Source: Companilactobacillus tucceti DSM 20183
GTDB lineage: Bacteria; Bacillota; Bacilli; Lactobacillales; Lactobacillaceae
DNA length: 64,000 nt
Direction of reading: 5' to 3'
Assembly: GCF_001434665.1 (NCBI RefSeq)
Contig: NZ_AZDG01000010.1
Span: forward strand, 22,290 to 86,289
The notes beneath the pieces are model-generated. The model did no database searches. It was not told where the DNA came from and worked only from the letters and a program-made list of their open reading frames with translations. Within the stretch, counting starts at the first letter, position 1; each line of letters opens with the position of its first letter. The position numbers and the translations under genes are program-made. Shown here in pieces: positions 8,967-18,691 of the stretch.

Positions 8967-9554
8967 TTAACCTTTAACAATAATAAAACGTTTAAAGACA
9001 CGACTTAAAACTACAAGTAAGACTATCAACATAATCATATTTGCAATAAAGCTACCACCATTTATAACCCATGAATAAATCCATGGATTCATGGTCTTTG
9101 GCGCATATGCACCCCAGTAAATACCACCTGCTAAGAAATGCAAGAAGTATTTAACAAGGAACCCTAACGCAGAATATAAAATTATCAAGCCAAGTGGATT
9201 ACCACCATTTTGAATTTTGTTTTTAACTTGAACACTGCCAAGACCAACTAACCCAACAGCAGCAAACGCTAATGGATATTCGACCAATCCTTGTAATGGA
9301 TTTAAAAATCCACCACTACTGAACCCCTTTAAAATTAAATCCAAAATTCCCCAAACAAGTCCAGCAGTCAGCCCAGGTTTTACACCTCTTCTTAAAGCAT
9401 AAATAGCCATAGGTATAAGTCCATATTCAACTTGGATAGATGAAACACCTAAATCATGCGGAACAAATGACAATGCCTGAGCAGCGGCAACAATTATTGC
9501 GCCTTCTGTCAAAACAACTAAGCCATTATTTCTAGTTGCAATATTTTTTTGCAT
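8967..9554 (-). CDS. thiT: Thiamine transporter S component ThiT (ECF type)
   Basis: A 195-residue, six-helix membrane protein that binds thiamine for an ECF transporter sharing its energising module with other S components. Family-typical stretches include YGLIPMAIYALRRGVKPGL, AGLVWGILDL and the C-terminal AGGIYWGAYAP. A TPP riboswitch upstream supports the substrate. I choose the ATG at 9554 (MQKNIATRNNG), 9 nt after AGGGAG; in-frame starts further up (to a TTG at 9599) lie inside the regulatory hairpin. Confidence 0.93.
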   Translation of the reverse strand: MQKNIATRNNGLVVLTEGAIIVAAAQALSFVPHDLGVSSIQVEYGLIPMAIYALRRGVKPGLTAGLVWGILDLILKGFSSGGFLNPLQGLVEYPLAFAAVGLVGLGSVQVKNKIQNGGNPLGLIILYSALGFLVKYFLHFLAGGIYWGAYAPKTMNPWIYSWVINGGSFIANMIMLIVLLVVLSRVFKRFIIVKG

Positions 9555-9562
9555 ATAAAAAG

Positions 9563-9599
9563 ACTCCCTTATAATATTTGCCATCACAAGAGAGTCCAA
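9563..9599 (-). promoter_or_regulatory. Shine-Dalgarno-sequestering hairpin of thiT (riboswitch expression platform)
   Basis: On the minus strand GACTCTCTT and AAGGGAGTC can pair over 9 positions (one G-U), separated by about 18 nt. The second arm contains the thiT Shine-Dalgarno AGGGAG. There is no T-run, so regulation by the TPP riboswitch looks translational rather than by termination. Confidence 0.65.
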
Positions 9600-9620
9600 C
9601 TGTACACAGTGTCCCTAAAC

Positions 9621-9700
9621 ACGATCCCTACGCATGTATTAACATAACAGGTTTAAAGGGTCTGAATTTCAATTCACTCTCAGCCGAAATGGCTCCCCTT
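9621..9700 (-). ncRNA. TPP (THI-box) riboswitch
   Basis: Read on the minus strand the element contains GGGGAGCC, then GGCTGAGA, then GACCCTTTAAACCTG, and finally GTTAATACATGCGTAGGGA. These are the conserved THI-box segments in the right order and spacing. It precedes thiT, a thiamine uptake gene. TPP binding would be expected to lower expression. Confidence 0.95.
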
Positions 9701-9724
9701 GTGTTGACTACTTAATATATTGTT

Positions 9725-9753
9725 ACTATACCACAATTAGTTTTTTCTTCCAA
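9725..9753 (-). promoter_or_regulatory. Candidate promoter for thiT leader
   Basis: On the minus strand TTGGAA (9748-9753) and TATAGT (9725-9730) are 17 bp apart, with TGG directly before the -10 (extended -10). The -35 lies within the last codons of minD. The predicted start would fall about 20 nt before the riboswitch. Confidence 0.6.
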
Positions 9754-10537
9754 AAATACGTCCTAAGAAACTAGTTTTTTTCGTTTCATTGAAAATATCC
9801 AAAGGAATATTTTCCCCAAGCATTCTATGAGCAATATTTTTGTAACTATGACCTGCATCACTTTTATCATCCAACACTACCATCTGTCCAGAATTGGATG
9901 CTGCAATGACTTCATCTTCATCAATCACGATTCCTAGTAAAGGAATTCCCAAATGATTGACTATATCATCAATCTTCATTGATGTTCCATTATTGATCAT
10001 ATTTTTTCTAACTCGATTTATAATTAAATGCGGCGTTATTGGCATATTCATATTCTCTAATATTCCAACTACTCTATCGGCATCACTAACCGAAGCTATC
10101 TCTGGGTTTGTAACCACAATAGCTCCATCAGCAACTGTTACGGCATTTTGAAATCCATACTCAATTCCAGCTGGACAATCAATCATTACAAAATCAAAAC
10201 GCTGTTTCAAATATTCGATGATACTTTCCAAAGATGCCTGATCCAATGCATATTTGTCAGTAAACTGAGATGCCGCCAATAAATATAAATTATCATCAAA
10301 TTTAGGATCTCGAACTAAGGCCTGGGACAAAACAACACGTCCTTGAGCAACATCGACAATATCGTAAACTACACGATTAGTTAATCCTAAAACTGAATCT
10401 AAGTTACGTAAACCAATATCAAGATCAACCATGCAGACTTTTTTTCCTAAACCTGCAAGAACAGTACTGATATTAGCCGTTGTAGTGGTTTTTCCCACTC
10501 CACCTTTACCGGAAGTTATAACAATTGATATCCCCAT
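9737..10537 (-). CDS. minD: Septum site-determining ATPase MinD
   Basis: A membrane-associated P-loop ATPase (266 residues) that recruits MinC to prevent polar division. The deviant Walker A motif KGGVGKTTTT starts at residue 11, switch I/II motifs follow (VDLDIGLRNLD, DCPAGIE), and the C-terminus ends in a basic amphipathic membrane-targeting helix (SFLGRIFGRKN). It is the last gene of mreB-mreC-mreD-minC-minD. No minE is present nearby, as usual for Gram-positive rods, where DivIVA/MinJ position the system. Confidence 0.96.
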   Translation of the reverse strand: MGISIVITSGKGGVGKTTTTANISTVLAGLGKKVCMVDLDIGLRNLDSVLGLTNRVVYDIVDVAQGRVVLSQALVRDPKFDDNLYLLAASQFTDKYALDQASLESIIEYLKQRFDFVMIDCPAGIEYGFQNAVTVADGAIVVTNPEIASVSDADRVVGILENMNMPITPHLIINRVRKNMINNGTSMKIDDIVNHLGIPLLGIVIDEDEVIAASNSGQMVVLDDKSDAGHSYKNIAHRMLGENIPLDIFNETKKTSFLGRIFGRKN

Positions 10538-10539
10538 TA

Positions 10540-11202
10540 TTATACCGTCCTCTTTCTCGAATCATTTATAATCTCACGATAATTTTGCATATCTTCAACA
10601 TTTATAGTATGAAGATCATCTAAGTAAGCAAAACTATCATTTTTAAACTTGCTTGAATTATCTTCAGTAACAATTTCAATAACATCAGCAATTCTTAACT
10701 GAGCAGCTCCATCTAAGTTTCCACAAATAGCTGCACCTGTATTATCTGGATAACCTGCTTGTACTATTCCATGAACTTTACCAATTATAAAAACTGAACC
10801 TGTAGCACTAATATGTGCTCCTTCATGCAATGTTCCCAAGAATAACAAATCACCATCGTATTCTAACTTTTGTCCACTACGAACAATTCCCGCTTCTATA
10901 TTCATTTGACTCTTTTTTATCAAATCTTCAATAATTGACTTTTCTTCGACATCAGAGTCAATACTTTTAATTTCAATCTGCGGATACTCGGCAAAAGAAG
11001 TTTTCAATTCTTTTACTTGTTCACTTGTTAGTAATCGGTTACCGGTTTTAATAGTAAATTGAATAACTTCTTCTTCAGAAGATCCAACATTTTGATTAGC
11101 AATAATCTCTTTTAATTCTTTTAATGAATTACCAAAGTCGCCCTGATCATTAATGGTCATGACATAACCGTCTTTACTTCCTTTAAGAGTAACGTCACTC
11201 AT
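10540..11202 (-). CDS. minC: Septum formation inhibitor MinC
   Basis: A 220-residue inhibitor of FtsZ assembly. The N-terminal domain (about 1-100) is divergent; the C-terminal half shows the right-handed beta-helix pattern of MinC (IVRSGQKLEYDGDLLFLG, then GSVFIIGKVHGIVQAGY and GNLDGAAQLRIADV) that binds MinD. Its ATG overlaps the mreD stop (ATGA) and minD follows 2 bp downstream. The gene partnership makes the call firm. Confidence 0.95.
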   Translation of the reverse strand: MSDVTLKGSKDGYVMTINDQGDFGNSLKELKEIIANQNVGSSEEEVIQFTIKTGNRLLTSEQVKELKTSFAEYPQIEIKSIDSDVEEKSIIEDLIKKSQMNIEAGIVRSGQKLEYDGDLLFLGTLHEGAHISATGSVFIIGKVHGIVQAGYPDNTGAAICGNLDGAAQLRIADVIEIVTEDNSSKFKNDSFAYLDDLHTINVEDMQNYREIINDSRKRTV

Positions 11203-11741
11203 TTACTATCCCTCCTGTATTTAACAAGCCAATCACTCAAGTTAGCCAGTGGAATATAAAGAATGAAAAATACGATCATATTCCATAGTAAAGTGGGTCC
11301 TAAAGTAAAGGTAATAAAGTCCATAGCATTTACATTGATCTGTTGTAACAATCTTTCTAGTATATATACCCCAGATTGTACAAATGTTAATGCTAGGAAA
11401 TAAATAGAAATTTCATATCCCATATTTGCTTTAACAAATAAAAACTTATAATGATCGACTCCCACCATTGCTAGTGGAAGTAAAATTGTATACAAACCTA
11501 TCAAGCCAAAATAATAGGAATCGTAAATCAAACCAAATATGACGCCATAAAGAATCAGTTGTCTACGAGTACTGATCCTCATTGAAAGCATAACCATTAC
11601 CATTAACATAAGTTGAGGAACAATTATGATATCACCAGTATTCATATTATTTAGAAATGACCACTTCATTAATCCATCTAAATAAAATGCCAATAAAGCG
11701 AGAATTACTTGGCCTGTAATTTTACGTGTTTTAACGTTCAT
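11199..11741 (-). CDS. mreD: Rod shape-determining protein MreD
   Basis: A 180-residue integral membrane protein with about five to six hydrophobic helices and little soluble sequence. It works with MreB, MreC and RodA in the elongation machinery. Primary sequence is poorly conserved in this family, so identification relies on topology, size and its place between mreC (1-nt overlap, TAATG) and minC (4-nt overlap). Confidence 0.92.
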   Translation of the reverse strand: MNVKTRKITGQVILALLAFYLDGLMKWSFLNNMNTGDIIIVPQLMLMVMVMLSMRISTRRQLILYGVIFGLIYDSYYFGLIGLYTILLPLAMVGVDHYKFLFVKANMGYEISIYFLALTFVQSGVYILERLLQQINVNAMDFITFTLGPTLLWNMIVFFILYIPLANLSDWLVKYRRDSK

Positions 11742-12601
11742 TACTCTTCACCACTCACAGATGATTTAATAACAGTTACAACAGTGAAGTTTCTCATCTC
11801 AGCTGCAGGAACTATGTAGACAGAATTAGTCATTCCGTAATTATCTTTTTTAACTGAACTTACTTTACCAATATACAACCCTCTAGGAGTAACACCACCT
11901 AAACCGGATGTAATAACTTTTTGGCCTTTTTTGATATCTTTTGTTGAAGTGACATTTTCCATAACTAAGTCTCCAGAATCACTATCATACTTACTTATGA
12001 CACCAGTAATGTTCTTATTCGTACTTTGAATCTCAGCAGCAAACTTGTCATTAAGTTCATTATTAGTAGAAATCAATTCAACTTTAGAACTGATCTTATC
12101 AACTTCAACTATACGTCCGATCAATCCTTTACCAGACATAACAGGCATATTTTTCTTAAGACCGCTTGTTTGTCCACGATTGATCGTCAAATAATTTTGC
12201 CAACTACTTGGAGAGCGTGACAATACCGATGCATTTACTGAACTGTAATCAGTTAAAGTCGCATTTAATTTCAATTCTTCTTTTAGCTTTTTATTCTCTT
12301 CTTGAACGACCTTCAACCTAGCTTGATTCTGTGCTAAATCACCGATCTTAGCCTTCAGTCTACGATTCTCAGTATATGTATTATACAAATCTGAAAACTC
12401 TGATGTTGCATTTTTGACAGCATTAGTTGGGTAGGCAAATATACCTCCGACGATACTAACAGTGTCATTACCTACCTGCTGTACAACAGGAGGAGTACTT
12501 TTCTTATCCTTAATATTGACTGACACGGCTAATAATCCAAAGGTCACGATAATAATCAACATTAGAATAATTAACTTTTTATTTGAAAAAAACTTTTGCA
12601 T
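11741..12601 (-). CDS. mreC: Rod shape-determining protein MreC
   Basis: A bitopic protein of 286 residues with an N-terminal membrane helix at about 10-27, a coiled coil at about 70-110 (ENRRLKAKIGDLAQNQARLK), and a C-terminal double beta-barrel region containing NRGQTSGLKKNMPVMS and GLIGRIVEVD. MreC links cytoplasmic MreB filaments to periplasmic-side cell-wall synthases. It follows mreB by 45 bp. Confidence 0.95.
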   Translation of the reverse strand: MQKFFSNKKLIILMLIIIVTFGLLAVSVNIKDKKSTPPVVQQVGNDTVSIVGGIFAYPTNAVKNATSEFSDLYNTYTENRRLKAKIGDLAQNQARLKVVQEENKKLKEELKLNATLTDYSSVNASVLSRSPSSWQNYLTINRGQTSGLKKNMPVMSGKGLIGRIVEVDKISSKVELISTNNELNDKFAAEIQSTNKNITGVISKYDSDSGDLVMENVTSTKDIKKGQKVITSGLGGVTPRGLYIGKVSSVKKDNYGMTNSVYIVPAAEMRNFTVVTVIKSSVSGEE

Positions 12602-12646
12602 TGCTTCCTCCTACTTGAACAAATAAAAAAAACGGGATTAACCCGC

Positions 12647-13648
12647 TTATTTTTGTCGACGCATTACATCGATATTTTTAAGAGATTCTCCAGTACCGAT
12701 GGCTACACAGTCTAGTGGGTCTTGAGCAATGAATACGGGTACTCCAGTTGCTTCAGAAATAACTTCTGGCAAATGATGTAGTAAAGCACCACCACCAGTA
12801 AGTACGATACCATGATCAATTACATCCGCAGCAATTTCAGGAGAAGTTTCTTCAAGTGTTTCTTTAATAGTCTCGATTATTTCTTGAACATCTTCATGGA
12901 TGGCTGTAGCAATATCTTCACCAGTTAATTGAATTGTCTTAGGTAGACCTGTAACCAAATCTCTACCACGAATTTGCATTGATTCGATTTCTTTAGCCTT
13001 CTCAATTGATGCTGAACCAATTTGGATCTTAACATCTTCGGCAGTTCTCTCACCAATTTGCAAGTTAAAGTTAGTTTTAATGAATGATGAAATAGATTCA
13101 TCAAACTTGTCACCAGCAACTCTGATTGAACGAGATGAGACAATTCCACCTAATGAGATAGTGGCAACATCTGTTGTACCACCACCAATATCAACAACCA
13201 TATTTCCGGTTGGGTCCATTACTGGAAGACCTGCACCAATTGCAGCAGCAAATGGTTCTTCTATTACATATGCTTCACGAGCTCCTGCATGTTGAGTTGC
13301 TTCAATGACAGCACGTTTTTCAACTTCAGTAACACCACTAGGTACACAAACCATAACTGATGGTTTTGAGTTCCCAGCTGTTTTTTCGATGAAATATTTC
13401 ATCATAGCTGCAGTTGTATCGTAATCAGCAATAACACCATCTCTCATAGGACGGATAGCTGAGATACTTCCGGGTGTACGACCAATCATTTCACGGGCAT
13501 CGGAACCAACGGCAACGATTTCTCCAGTGTTGTTATTCTTTGCTACAACTGATGGTTCATTAAGGGCAATACCCTTACCTTCTACATAGACAAGTGTATT
13601 AGCAGTACCTAAGTCTATACCAAGTTTCTTTGATCCAATACCAAACAA
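12647..13648 (-). CDS. mreB: Actin-like cell shape protein MreB
   Basis: A 333-residue bacterial actin. Visible ATP-binding motifs include [18 protein letters not shown] (phosphate 1), [13 protein letters not shown] (phosphate 2) and [16 protein letters not shown] (adenosine). It forms membrane-associated filaments that guide elongation. A second paralogue (mbl-like) lies at 29881-30870. The start codon is TTG at 13648 within a good context (GGAGAGAATATAAA upstream). Confidence 0.96.
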   Translation of the reverse strand: MFGIGSKKLGIDLGTANTLVYVEGKGIALNEPSVVAKNNNTGEIVAVGSDAREMIGRTPGSISAIRPMRDGVIADYDTTAAMMKYFIEKTAGNSKPSVMVCVPSGVTEVEKRAVIEATQHAGAREAYVIEEPFAAAIGAGLPVMDPTGNMVVDIGGGTTDVATISLGGIVSSRSIRVAGDKFDESISSFIKTNFNLQIGERTAEDVKIQIGSASIEKAKEIESMQIRGRDLVTGLPKTIQLTGEDIATAIHEDVQEIIETIKETLEETSPEIAADVIDHGIVLTGGGALLHHLPEVISEATGVPVFIAQDPLDCVAIGTGESLKNIDVMRRQK

Positions 13649-13696
13649 TTTATATTCTCTCCTTTAAAGTACACACCACATTTTACGCTAAACAAA

Positions 13697-13725
13697 ATTA
13701 TATCATACAAAAGCCCAATTTAAAG
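13697..13725 (-). promoter_or_regulatory. Candidate promoter of the mreBCD-minCD operon
   Basis: On the minus strand there is a consensus TATAAT (13697-13702) preceded by TGA, an extended -10. CTTTAA lies 17 bp upstream (13720-13725) as a weak -35. The site is about 50 bp before the mreB start. Confidence 0.55.
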
Positions 13726-13742
13726 TAGCACAGTAACTTAAA

Positions 13743-14378
13743 CTAAATTAAATTAGATGACTTCATACTGAGATATGAATTTCTAGTTATTACTAAATGA
13801 TCAACTAGACCAATGCCTAATAATTGGCAACATTCGTGCAGTCTCAATGAAAAGTTTCGGTCATTTTTAGATGGGCTTAATCTTCCACTAGGATGATTGT
13901 GAGCAATAAGAACTCGACACGCTGAAACGCTTAGGGCTTCACGCAAAATATCTCTAGGGTGGACAGTCGCCGAATTAATGGTACCAATAAAAATAACCTT
14001 TTCTATTATAATATGATTACTATTATCTAGATATACTGCAATTAATTTTTCTTGTGGTGAGCTTCCAATTTTTTTTACTAGATGTTCTCCTAATATTGAT
14101 AATTCTATTATCTCATCAGGTAATTTATCAGCTTTTAGTTTACGTTCACCTAACTCTAAAGCAGACAGTAATTTGCAGGCGTTAGCTAATCCAACACCTT
14201 TTATATCTGTTAGTTGCTTTAAATTTAATTGAAGGTCTTCTGATTTTGACAAAATATCTGTAGATATATCTAAGACACTCTGACCTTTAATTCCATTACC
14301 TAAAACTACGGCAATTAATTCTTCTGTTTTTAAAGACTTTACTCCGTGATTTAAAATCTTTTCTCTTAATTTTATCAT
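13743..14378 (-). CDS. radC: RadC/YsxA-family JAB-domain protein
   Basis: A 211-residue protein with an N-terminal helix-hairpin-helix-like segment (ILNHGVKSLKTEELIAVVLGNG) and a C-terminal JAB1/MPN-like metalloprotease fold holding the metal motif HNHPSGRLSPSKND (HxH...D). RadC homologues were once linked to DNA repair, but a precise role is not established. It sits 11 bp after folC and before mreB, the maf/radC/mreB neighbourhood seen in many Firmicutes. Confidence 0.93.
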   Translation of the reverse strand: MIKLREKILNHGVKSLKTEELIAVVLGNGIKGQSVLDISTDILSKSEDLQLNLKQLTDIKGVGLANACKLLSALELGERKLKADKLPDEIIELSILGEHLVKKIGSSPQEKLIAVYLDNSNHIIIEKVIFIGTINSATVHPRDILREALSVSACRVLIAHNHPSGRLSPSKNDRNFSLRLHECCQLLGIGLVDHLVITRNSYLSMKSSNLI

Positions 14379-14389
14379 TGTATCCTAAA

Positions 14390-15652
14390 TTACGAAAAAA
14401 ATGATTCCAAATCAGAAACTAAATAAAATGAACCAGTTACTAATAAAACTTGTTGTTCCGTTAAATTATTTTCTATTTCTTTTAGCTTATTTCGATAGTC
14501 TTTCACAAAAACTACATTATTATATACTGAAAAGTCATAATCAGCTACATCAGCAGAACGATTCATGTCTAAAGTAGTTACATAAACCTTGTTAACACGC
14601 TCGGACAAATAATTCAAAATATCTTTTCTATCTTTGTCCTTCATTCCAGCATACATTATAATTATATCTTTCTTTTCCCAATTTGATATTAAAGAATTTA
14701 TTAAATTCTTAATTGCTGAAAAGTTATGCGCACCATCTAGAATAATCATTGGCTTTTTATGAACCACTTGCATTCTACCTAATATTAAATGTGATTCAAG
14801 ATTATCCTTAACTAATTCTAAATCAACTTTTTCCTGATTAATAGTTTGATAGGCTAAAAAAGTTCTTATAGCAATCGACATATTAACAGCGGTTGTCTTT
14901 TCAAAACTTGAACAATTAATTCCTTTAATTACTACATTCTTGCCTATGTAATCAAAAACGCTTTGATTTTCACTAGTTTCAAAATCACAAATTTCAAAGT
15001 CTTTACCAAATTCAAACATCTGGCTGTGCATTTCAGCTGCTCTTTTGGTAACGATATTACGAACATCTGGTTGCAAATATCCAGTAACCACTGGTCTATC
15101 ATTCTTTATTATTCCAGATTTTTCAGCTGCTATATCTTGTAAAGTCGGTCCAATTATTTTTTCATGATCCATATCTATCGAAGTAATTACAGAAACATCT
15201 GGCAAAATCACATTAGTTTTATCGTGAGCTGCTCCAATACCAACTTCTATAACTGCTACATCTACTTTATCTTTGAAATAAGTGAAGCCTAGAATCACGA
15301 CAAATTCAAATTCGGTTAAATCAATTTTATCAGTAACTTTTCTAACACGATCTACCAATTCAACCAAAGCATCATCAGAAATCATTTTATGATTAATTTG
15401 AATTCTTTCATTGAATTTTATAATAAATGGTGAAGTAAACATCCCAACTCTTTTACCAGTTGCTTCTAGTAAGTTGGATAAATAATTGCAAGTGCTTCCT
15501 TTGCCATTTGTTCCCGTAACATGGATAGTCTTATAACTATTTTGAGGATTACCTAACTGGTCTAAAGCTTTTTTGATGTTTTCTAAACTATCAGTTCTAT
15601 GAAATTTAGAAAATGAATGAATATAATTAATAGTTTCCTGATAACTTAACAC
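14390..15652 (-). CDS. folC: Folylpolyglutamate synthase/dihydrofolate synthase FolC
   Basis: A Mur ligase-superfamily enzyme of 420 residues that adds glutamates to folates with ATP. The P-loop GTNGKGSTCNYL lies at about 45-56, followed by TSPFIIKFNERIQIN and the DGAHN motif near residue 300. The start is a GTG preceded by GGGGGAA. It is separated from the valS transcript by a strong terminator, and radC follows 11 bp downstream. Confidence 0.94.
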   Translation of the reverse strand: MLSYQETINYIHSFSKFHRTDSLENIKKALDQLGNPQNSYKTIHVTGTNGKGSTCNYLSNLLEATGKRVGMFTSPFIIKFNERIQINHKMISDDALVELVDRVRKVTDKIDLTEFEFVVILGFTYFKDKVDVAVIEVGIGAAHDKTNVILPDVSVITSIDMDHEKIIGPTLQDIAAEKSGIIKNDRPVVTGYLQPDVRNIVTKRAAEMHSQMFEFGKDFEICDFETSENQSVFDYIGKNVVIKGINCSSFEKTTAVNMSIAIRTFLAYQTINQEKVDLELVKDNLESHLILGRMQVVHKKPMIILDGAHNFSAIKNLINSLISNWEKKDIIIMYAGMKDKDRKDILNYLSERVNKVYVTTLDMNRSADVADYDFSVYNNVVFVKDYRNKLKEIENNLTEQQVLLVTGSFYLVSDLESFFS

Positions 15653-15676
15653 GAGATAATTCCCCCTAAAATAGTA

Positions 15677-15717
15677 AAAAAGTCGTTATTTGCCTAAACA
15701 AACAACGACTTTTTTTG
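15677..15717 (-). terminator. Intrinsic terminator after valS
   Basis: A hairpin with arms AAGTCGTT (15681-15688) and AACGACTT, extended by TTTG/CAAA, flanked by A and T runs on both sides. It ends the valS transcript on the minus strand before folC. Confidence 0.85.
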
Positions 15718-15781
15718 TAGTCTAATGGAAATAGACCACAAATTAACAAGTAGTCAATTTGCCACATTCCCCATTATAAGA

Positions 15782-18430
15782 CTATTTATTAGCTTTTAGT
15801 TGATCAATTCTTTGACTGATCTTGGCTTGACGTGATTTATAGTCGGCTAATTTTTCTTTTTGTTCAGCGACCACTTTTTCAGGAGCCTTTTTAACAAAGT
15901 TTTCATTTGAAAGCTTCTTATCTAAACGACTAATTTCTTTGTCCATTTTAGCCATTTCTTCATTTTGACGAGCAATTTCCTCATCAAGGTCAATCAATTC
16001 TGCTAAAGGAATGTAAACTTCTGTTCCGTTTGTGACCGAAGTCATGGCAAGTGCTGGAGCTTCAAGATCAGTATCAATTTGTAGATCCTTTGGATGTGCA
16101 AATCTATCAACATAATCTTTGTTATTCAAAATGACTTCTTTTATATCATCATTTTGAGGCTTGATCATGATATCAATTGCTTTAGATAAAGGAGCATTGG
16201 CTTCAAGACGAATCTTTCTAACTGACTTGATCAAGTCAATTAGGACGTCCATATCACTCATAGCTTTTTCATTCTTAAATTCATCGTGATTTTCAGGATA
16301 TGAAGATAATGAAATTGATTTACCATTATGTGGCATTGATAACCAAATTTTTTCGGTAACAAATGGCATGATTGGGTGCATTAGCTTCAAGATCTTATCA
16401 AGAACATATGTTAATAGCATTCTCTTTTGGTCTTTTGCATCCCCATCTTCACCAGTTAATGTAGCCTTACTCATTTCAATATACCAATCACAGAAATCAT
16501 TCCAAATTAAATTATAAAGATTACGGCCTACTTCACCAAATTCAAATTTATCCATCAAACGATTAACTTCATTAACTGTTTGATTCAATTTAGCTAAAAT
16601 CCACTTATCTGAAAGGTCATAGCTTGTTACCTTTGATAAATCATCCATAGCTGGTGTATTTTCATCAAGATTCATAATAACAAAACGACTAGCATTCCAA
16701 ATCTTATTAATGAAATTCCAGGCTGAATCCATCTTGTCATAACTAAAACGTGTATCTTGGCCAGGTGTTGATCCATTCATTAAGAACCAACGTAAAGCAT
16801 CTGCACCATATTTCTCGATAACATCCATTGGATCAATACCATTACCAAGTGACTTACTCATCTTGCGACCTTGTTCATCACGAATCAAACCATGAATAAC
16901 AACATGTTCAAATGGACGCTTCTCAGTAAATTTAAGACTTGTAAAGATCATTCTTGAAACCCAGAAGAAGATAATGTCGTAACCAGTTACTAATGTGTCT
17001 GTTGGGAAATAACGTTTGTAATCATCGCTATCTGTATCTGGCCAACCCATAGTTGAAAATGGCCATAGAGCACTTGAGAACCAAGTATCAAGCACATCAC
17101 TCTCTTGTGTCCAATTTTCAATATCCTTAGGTGCTTCTTCACCAACATACATTTTGCCGGTTTCTTTGTTATACCAAGCAGGAATTTGATGTCCCCACCA
17201 TAATTGTCTTGAAATTACCCAATCATGAACATTATCCATCCATTGTGTAAATGTATCTTCGAAACGATCAGGAACAAAGTTAACTCTAGAATCAGTTTTT
17301 TGGTTTTTCAAAGCTAGTTCTGCTAATGGCTTCATCTTAACGAACCATTGTGTTGATAAACGAGGTTCAACTTGAACACCTGAACGTTCTGAATGTCCAA
17401 CACTGTGAACAATAGGTTCAACATTTAACATGTAATCTTGATCTTTCAAATCTTTAACCATTGCTTTACGAGCTTCGAAACGATCCATGCCATTATATTT
17501 ACCAGCATTTTCATTCATAGTTCCGTCAGCATTCATCGTATTGATTCTTTCAAGATCATGTCTATTACCAACAGCAAAGTCATTAGGGTCATGGGCAGGT
17601 GTAATTTTAACCATACCTGTACCGAATTCCTTATCAACATAATGATCAGTTATGATTGGAACTTTGCGATCAACTAGAGGAACAATGACTTCTTTACCAA
17701 CTATATCCTTATAACGTTCATCACTTGGATTGACGGCAATAGCTATATCACCAAACATTGTTTCTGGACGAGTTGTGGCAATTTCAATATAACCAGATCC
17801 ATCGGCATATGGATACTTAACATGATAAAAGGCACCTTGATCATCCTTATGAATAACTTCAATGTCAGATAAAGCTGTTTGAAGTTGTGGATCCCAATTA
17901 ATAATGTACTCACCACGATAAATCAAACCTTCGTTGTACAACTTAACAAAAACCTTACGAACAGCTTTTGAAAGGCCTTCGTCAAGAGTGAATCGTTCAC
18001 GATCATAATCAAGTGATAGACCTAATTTACCCCATTGAGATTTAATGATCGAAGCAAATTCATCTTTCCATTTCCAAACTTCATCAACAAACTTTTCACG
18101 TCCAAGGTCATATCTAGAGATGCCTTGTTCACGTAACTTAGCTTCAACTTTAGCTTGAGTAGCAATTCCGGCATGATCCATACCTGGAAGATACAAAGTA
18201 TCATAGCCTTGCATACGTTTATAGCGAATCAAAGTATCTTGAATAGTAGTATCCCAAGCATGTCCTAAATGCAACTTACCAGTAACATTTGGTGGTGGGA
18301 TAACGATTGAGTATGGCTTTGCTTTCTTGTCTCCGGAAGGCTTAAATACTCCTTCATCAAGCCATTTTTGATAACGGCCTGCTTCGACTTCTTTGGGACT
18401 ATATTTAGTATCCATGTCGATTTCTCTCAT
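15782..18430 (-). CDS. valS: Valyl-tRNA synthetase ValS
   Basis: A class I aminoacyl-tRNA synthetase (882 residues) that charges tRNA-Val. The HIGH-type motif HLGH is at residues 54-57 and KMSKS occurs in [10 protein letters not shown]. The CP1 editing domain lies between them, and the C-terminus is a coiled-coil arm ([19 protein letters not shown]). I choose the ATG at 18430 because GGAGG lies 7 nt upstream; the frame is open ten codons further, into the T-box leader. Expression is controlled by an upstream T-box. Confidence 0.97.
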   Translation of the reverse strand: MREIDMDTKYSPKEVEAGRYQKWLDEGVFKPSGDKKAKPYSIVIPPPNVTGKLHLGHAWDTTIQDTLIRYKRMQGYDTLYLPGMDHAGIATQAKVEAKLREQGISRYDLGREKFVDEVWKWKDEFASIIKSQWGKLGLSLDYDRERFTLDEGLSKAVRKVFVKLYNEGLIYRGEYIINWDPQLQTALSDIEVIHKDDQGAFYHVKYPYADGSGYIEIATTRPETMFGDIAIAVNPSDERYKDIVGKEVIVPLVDRKVPIITDHYVDKEFGTGMVKITPAHDPNDFAVGNRHDLERINTMNADGTMNENAGKYNGMDRFEARKAMVKDLKDQDYMLNVEPIVHSVGHSERSGVQVEPRLSTQWFVKMKPLAELALKNQKTDSRVNFVPDRFEDTFTQWMDNVHDWVISRQLWWGHQIPAWYNKETGKMYVGEEAPKDIENWTQESDVLDTWFSSALWPFSTMGWPDTDSDDYKRYFPTDTLVTGYDIIFFWVSRMIFTSLKFTEKRPFEHVVIHGLIRDEQGRKMSKSLGNGIDPMDVIEKYGADALRWFLMNGSTPGQDTRFSYDKMDSAWNFINKIWNASRFVIMNLDENTPAMDDLSKVTSYDLSDKWILAKLNQTVNEVNRLMDKFEFGEVGRNLYNLIWNDFCDWYIEMSKATLTGEDGDAKDQKRMLLTYVLDKILKLMHPIMPFVTEKIWLSMPHNGKSISLSSYPENHDEFKNEKAMSDMDVLIDLIKSVRKIRLEANAPLSKAIDIMIKPQNDDIKEVILNNKDYVDRFAHPKDLQIDTDLEAPALAMTSVTNGTEVYIPLAELIDLDEEIARQNEEMAKMDKEISRLDKKLSNENFVKKAPEKVVAEQKEKLADYKSRQAKISQRIDQLKANK

Positions 18431-18447
18431 AAAATTTCCTCCATAAA

Positions 18448-18483
18448 ATAAAAAAAGCACTCATCCTGAATAGGACGAATGCT
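18448..18483 (-). terminator. T-box regulated intrinsic terminator of valS
   Basis: On the minus strand AGCATTCGTCCT pairs with AGGATGAGTGCT (18456-18467 with 18472-18483), followed by a T7 run. This is the terminator alternative to the T-box antiterminator. Confidence 0.9.
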
Positions 18484-18655
18484 CGCGGTACCACCTAAAT
18501 TAGGAGTCAAAGACTCCTCTCTCAACAGATAACGGTGGCCCGATCAATTTTGATAGCTCACAGGTAACAATTAAAGAATTCAACTAAGTACTTTTCAGCG
18601 ACTGTACTCTCTCTAAAGTTTATTTCAATAATACTCCTGATCAAAGCTGTTGTTT
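18452..18655 (-). ncRNA. T-box leader (Val) upstream of valS
   Basis: The minus strand carries the T-box sequence AGGTGGTACCGCG (18484-18496), whose UGGN bulge senses uncharged tRNA acceptor ends. Stem I closes with TTTGAT/ATCAAA and CAGG/CCTG; in its specifier loop GTT sits directly before A-CCTG, a valine codon, matching the downstream gene. The specifier assignment is my reading of the fold; the T-box itself is unambiguous. Confidence 0.93.
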
Positions 18656-18658
18656 ATG

Positions 18659-18687
18659 ATAATAAAACAATATTTAAAAAACGTCAA
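18659..18687 (-). promoter_or_regulatory. Promoter of the valS T-box transcript
   Basis: On the minus strand TTGACG (18682-18687) and TATTAT (18659-18664) are 17 bp apart, a near-consensus sigma-A promoter. It ends 5 bp downstream of the thiI stop and would start transcription at about 18652, the head of the T-box leader. Confidence 0.75.
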
Positions 18688-18691
18688 TTGC

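Noticed and set aside
8775..9008. Plus-strand 77-residue open frame across the family II repeat
   Set aside because: It runs through the hairpin repeat and into the thiT 3' end. Its residues are dictated by the repeat and it has no ribosome site.
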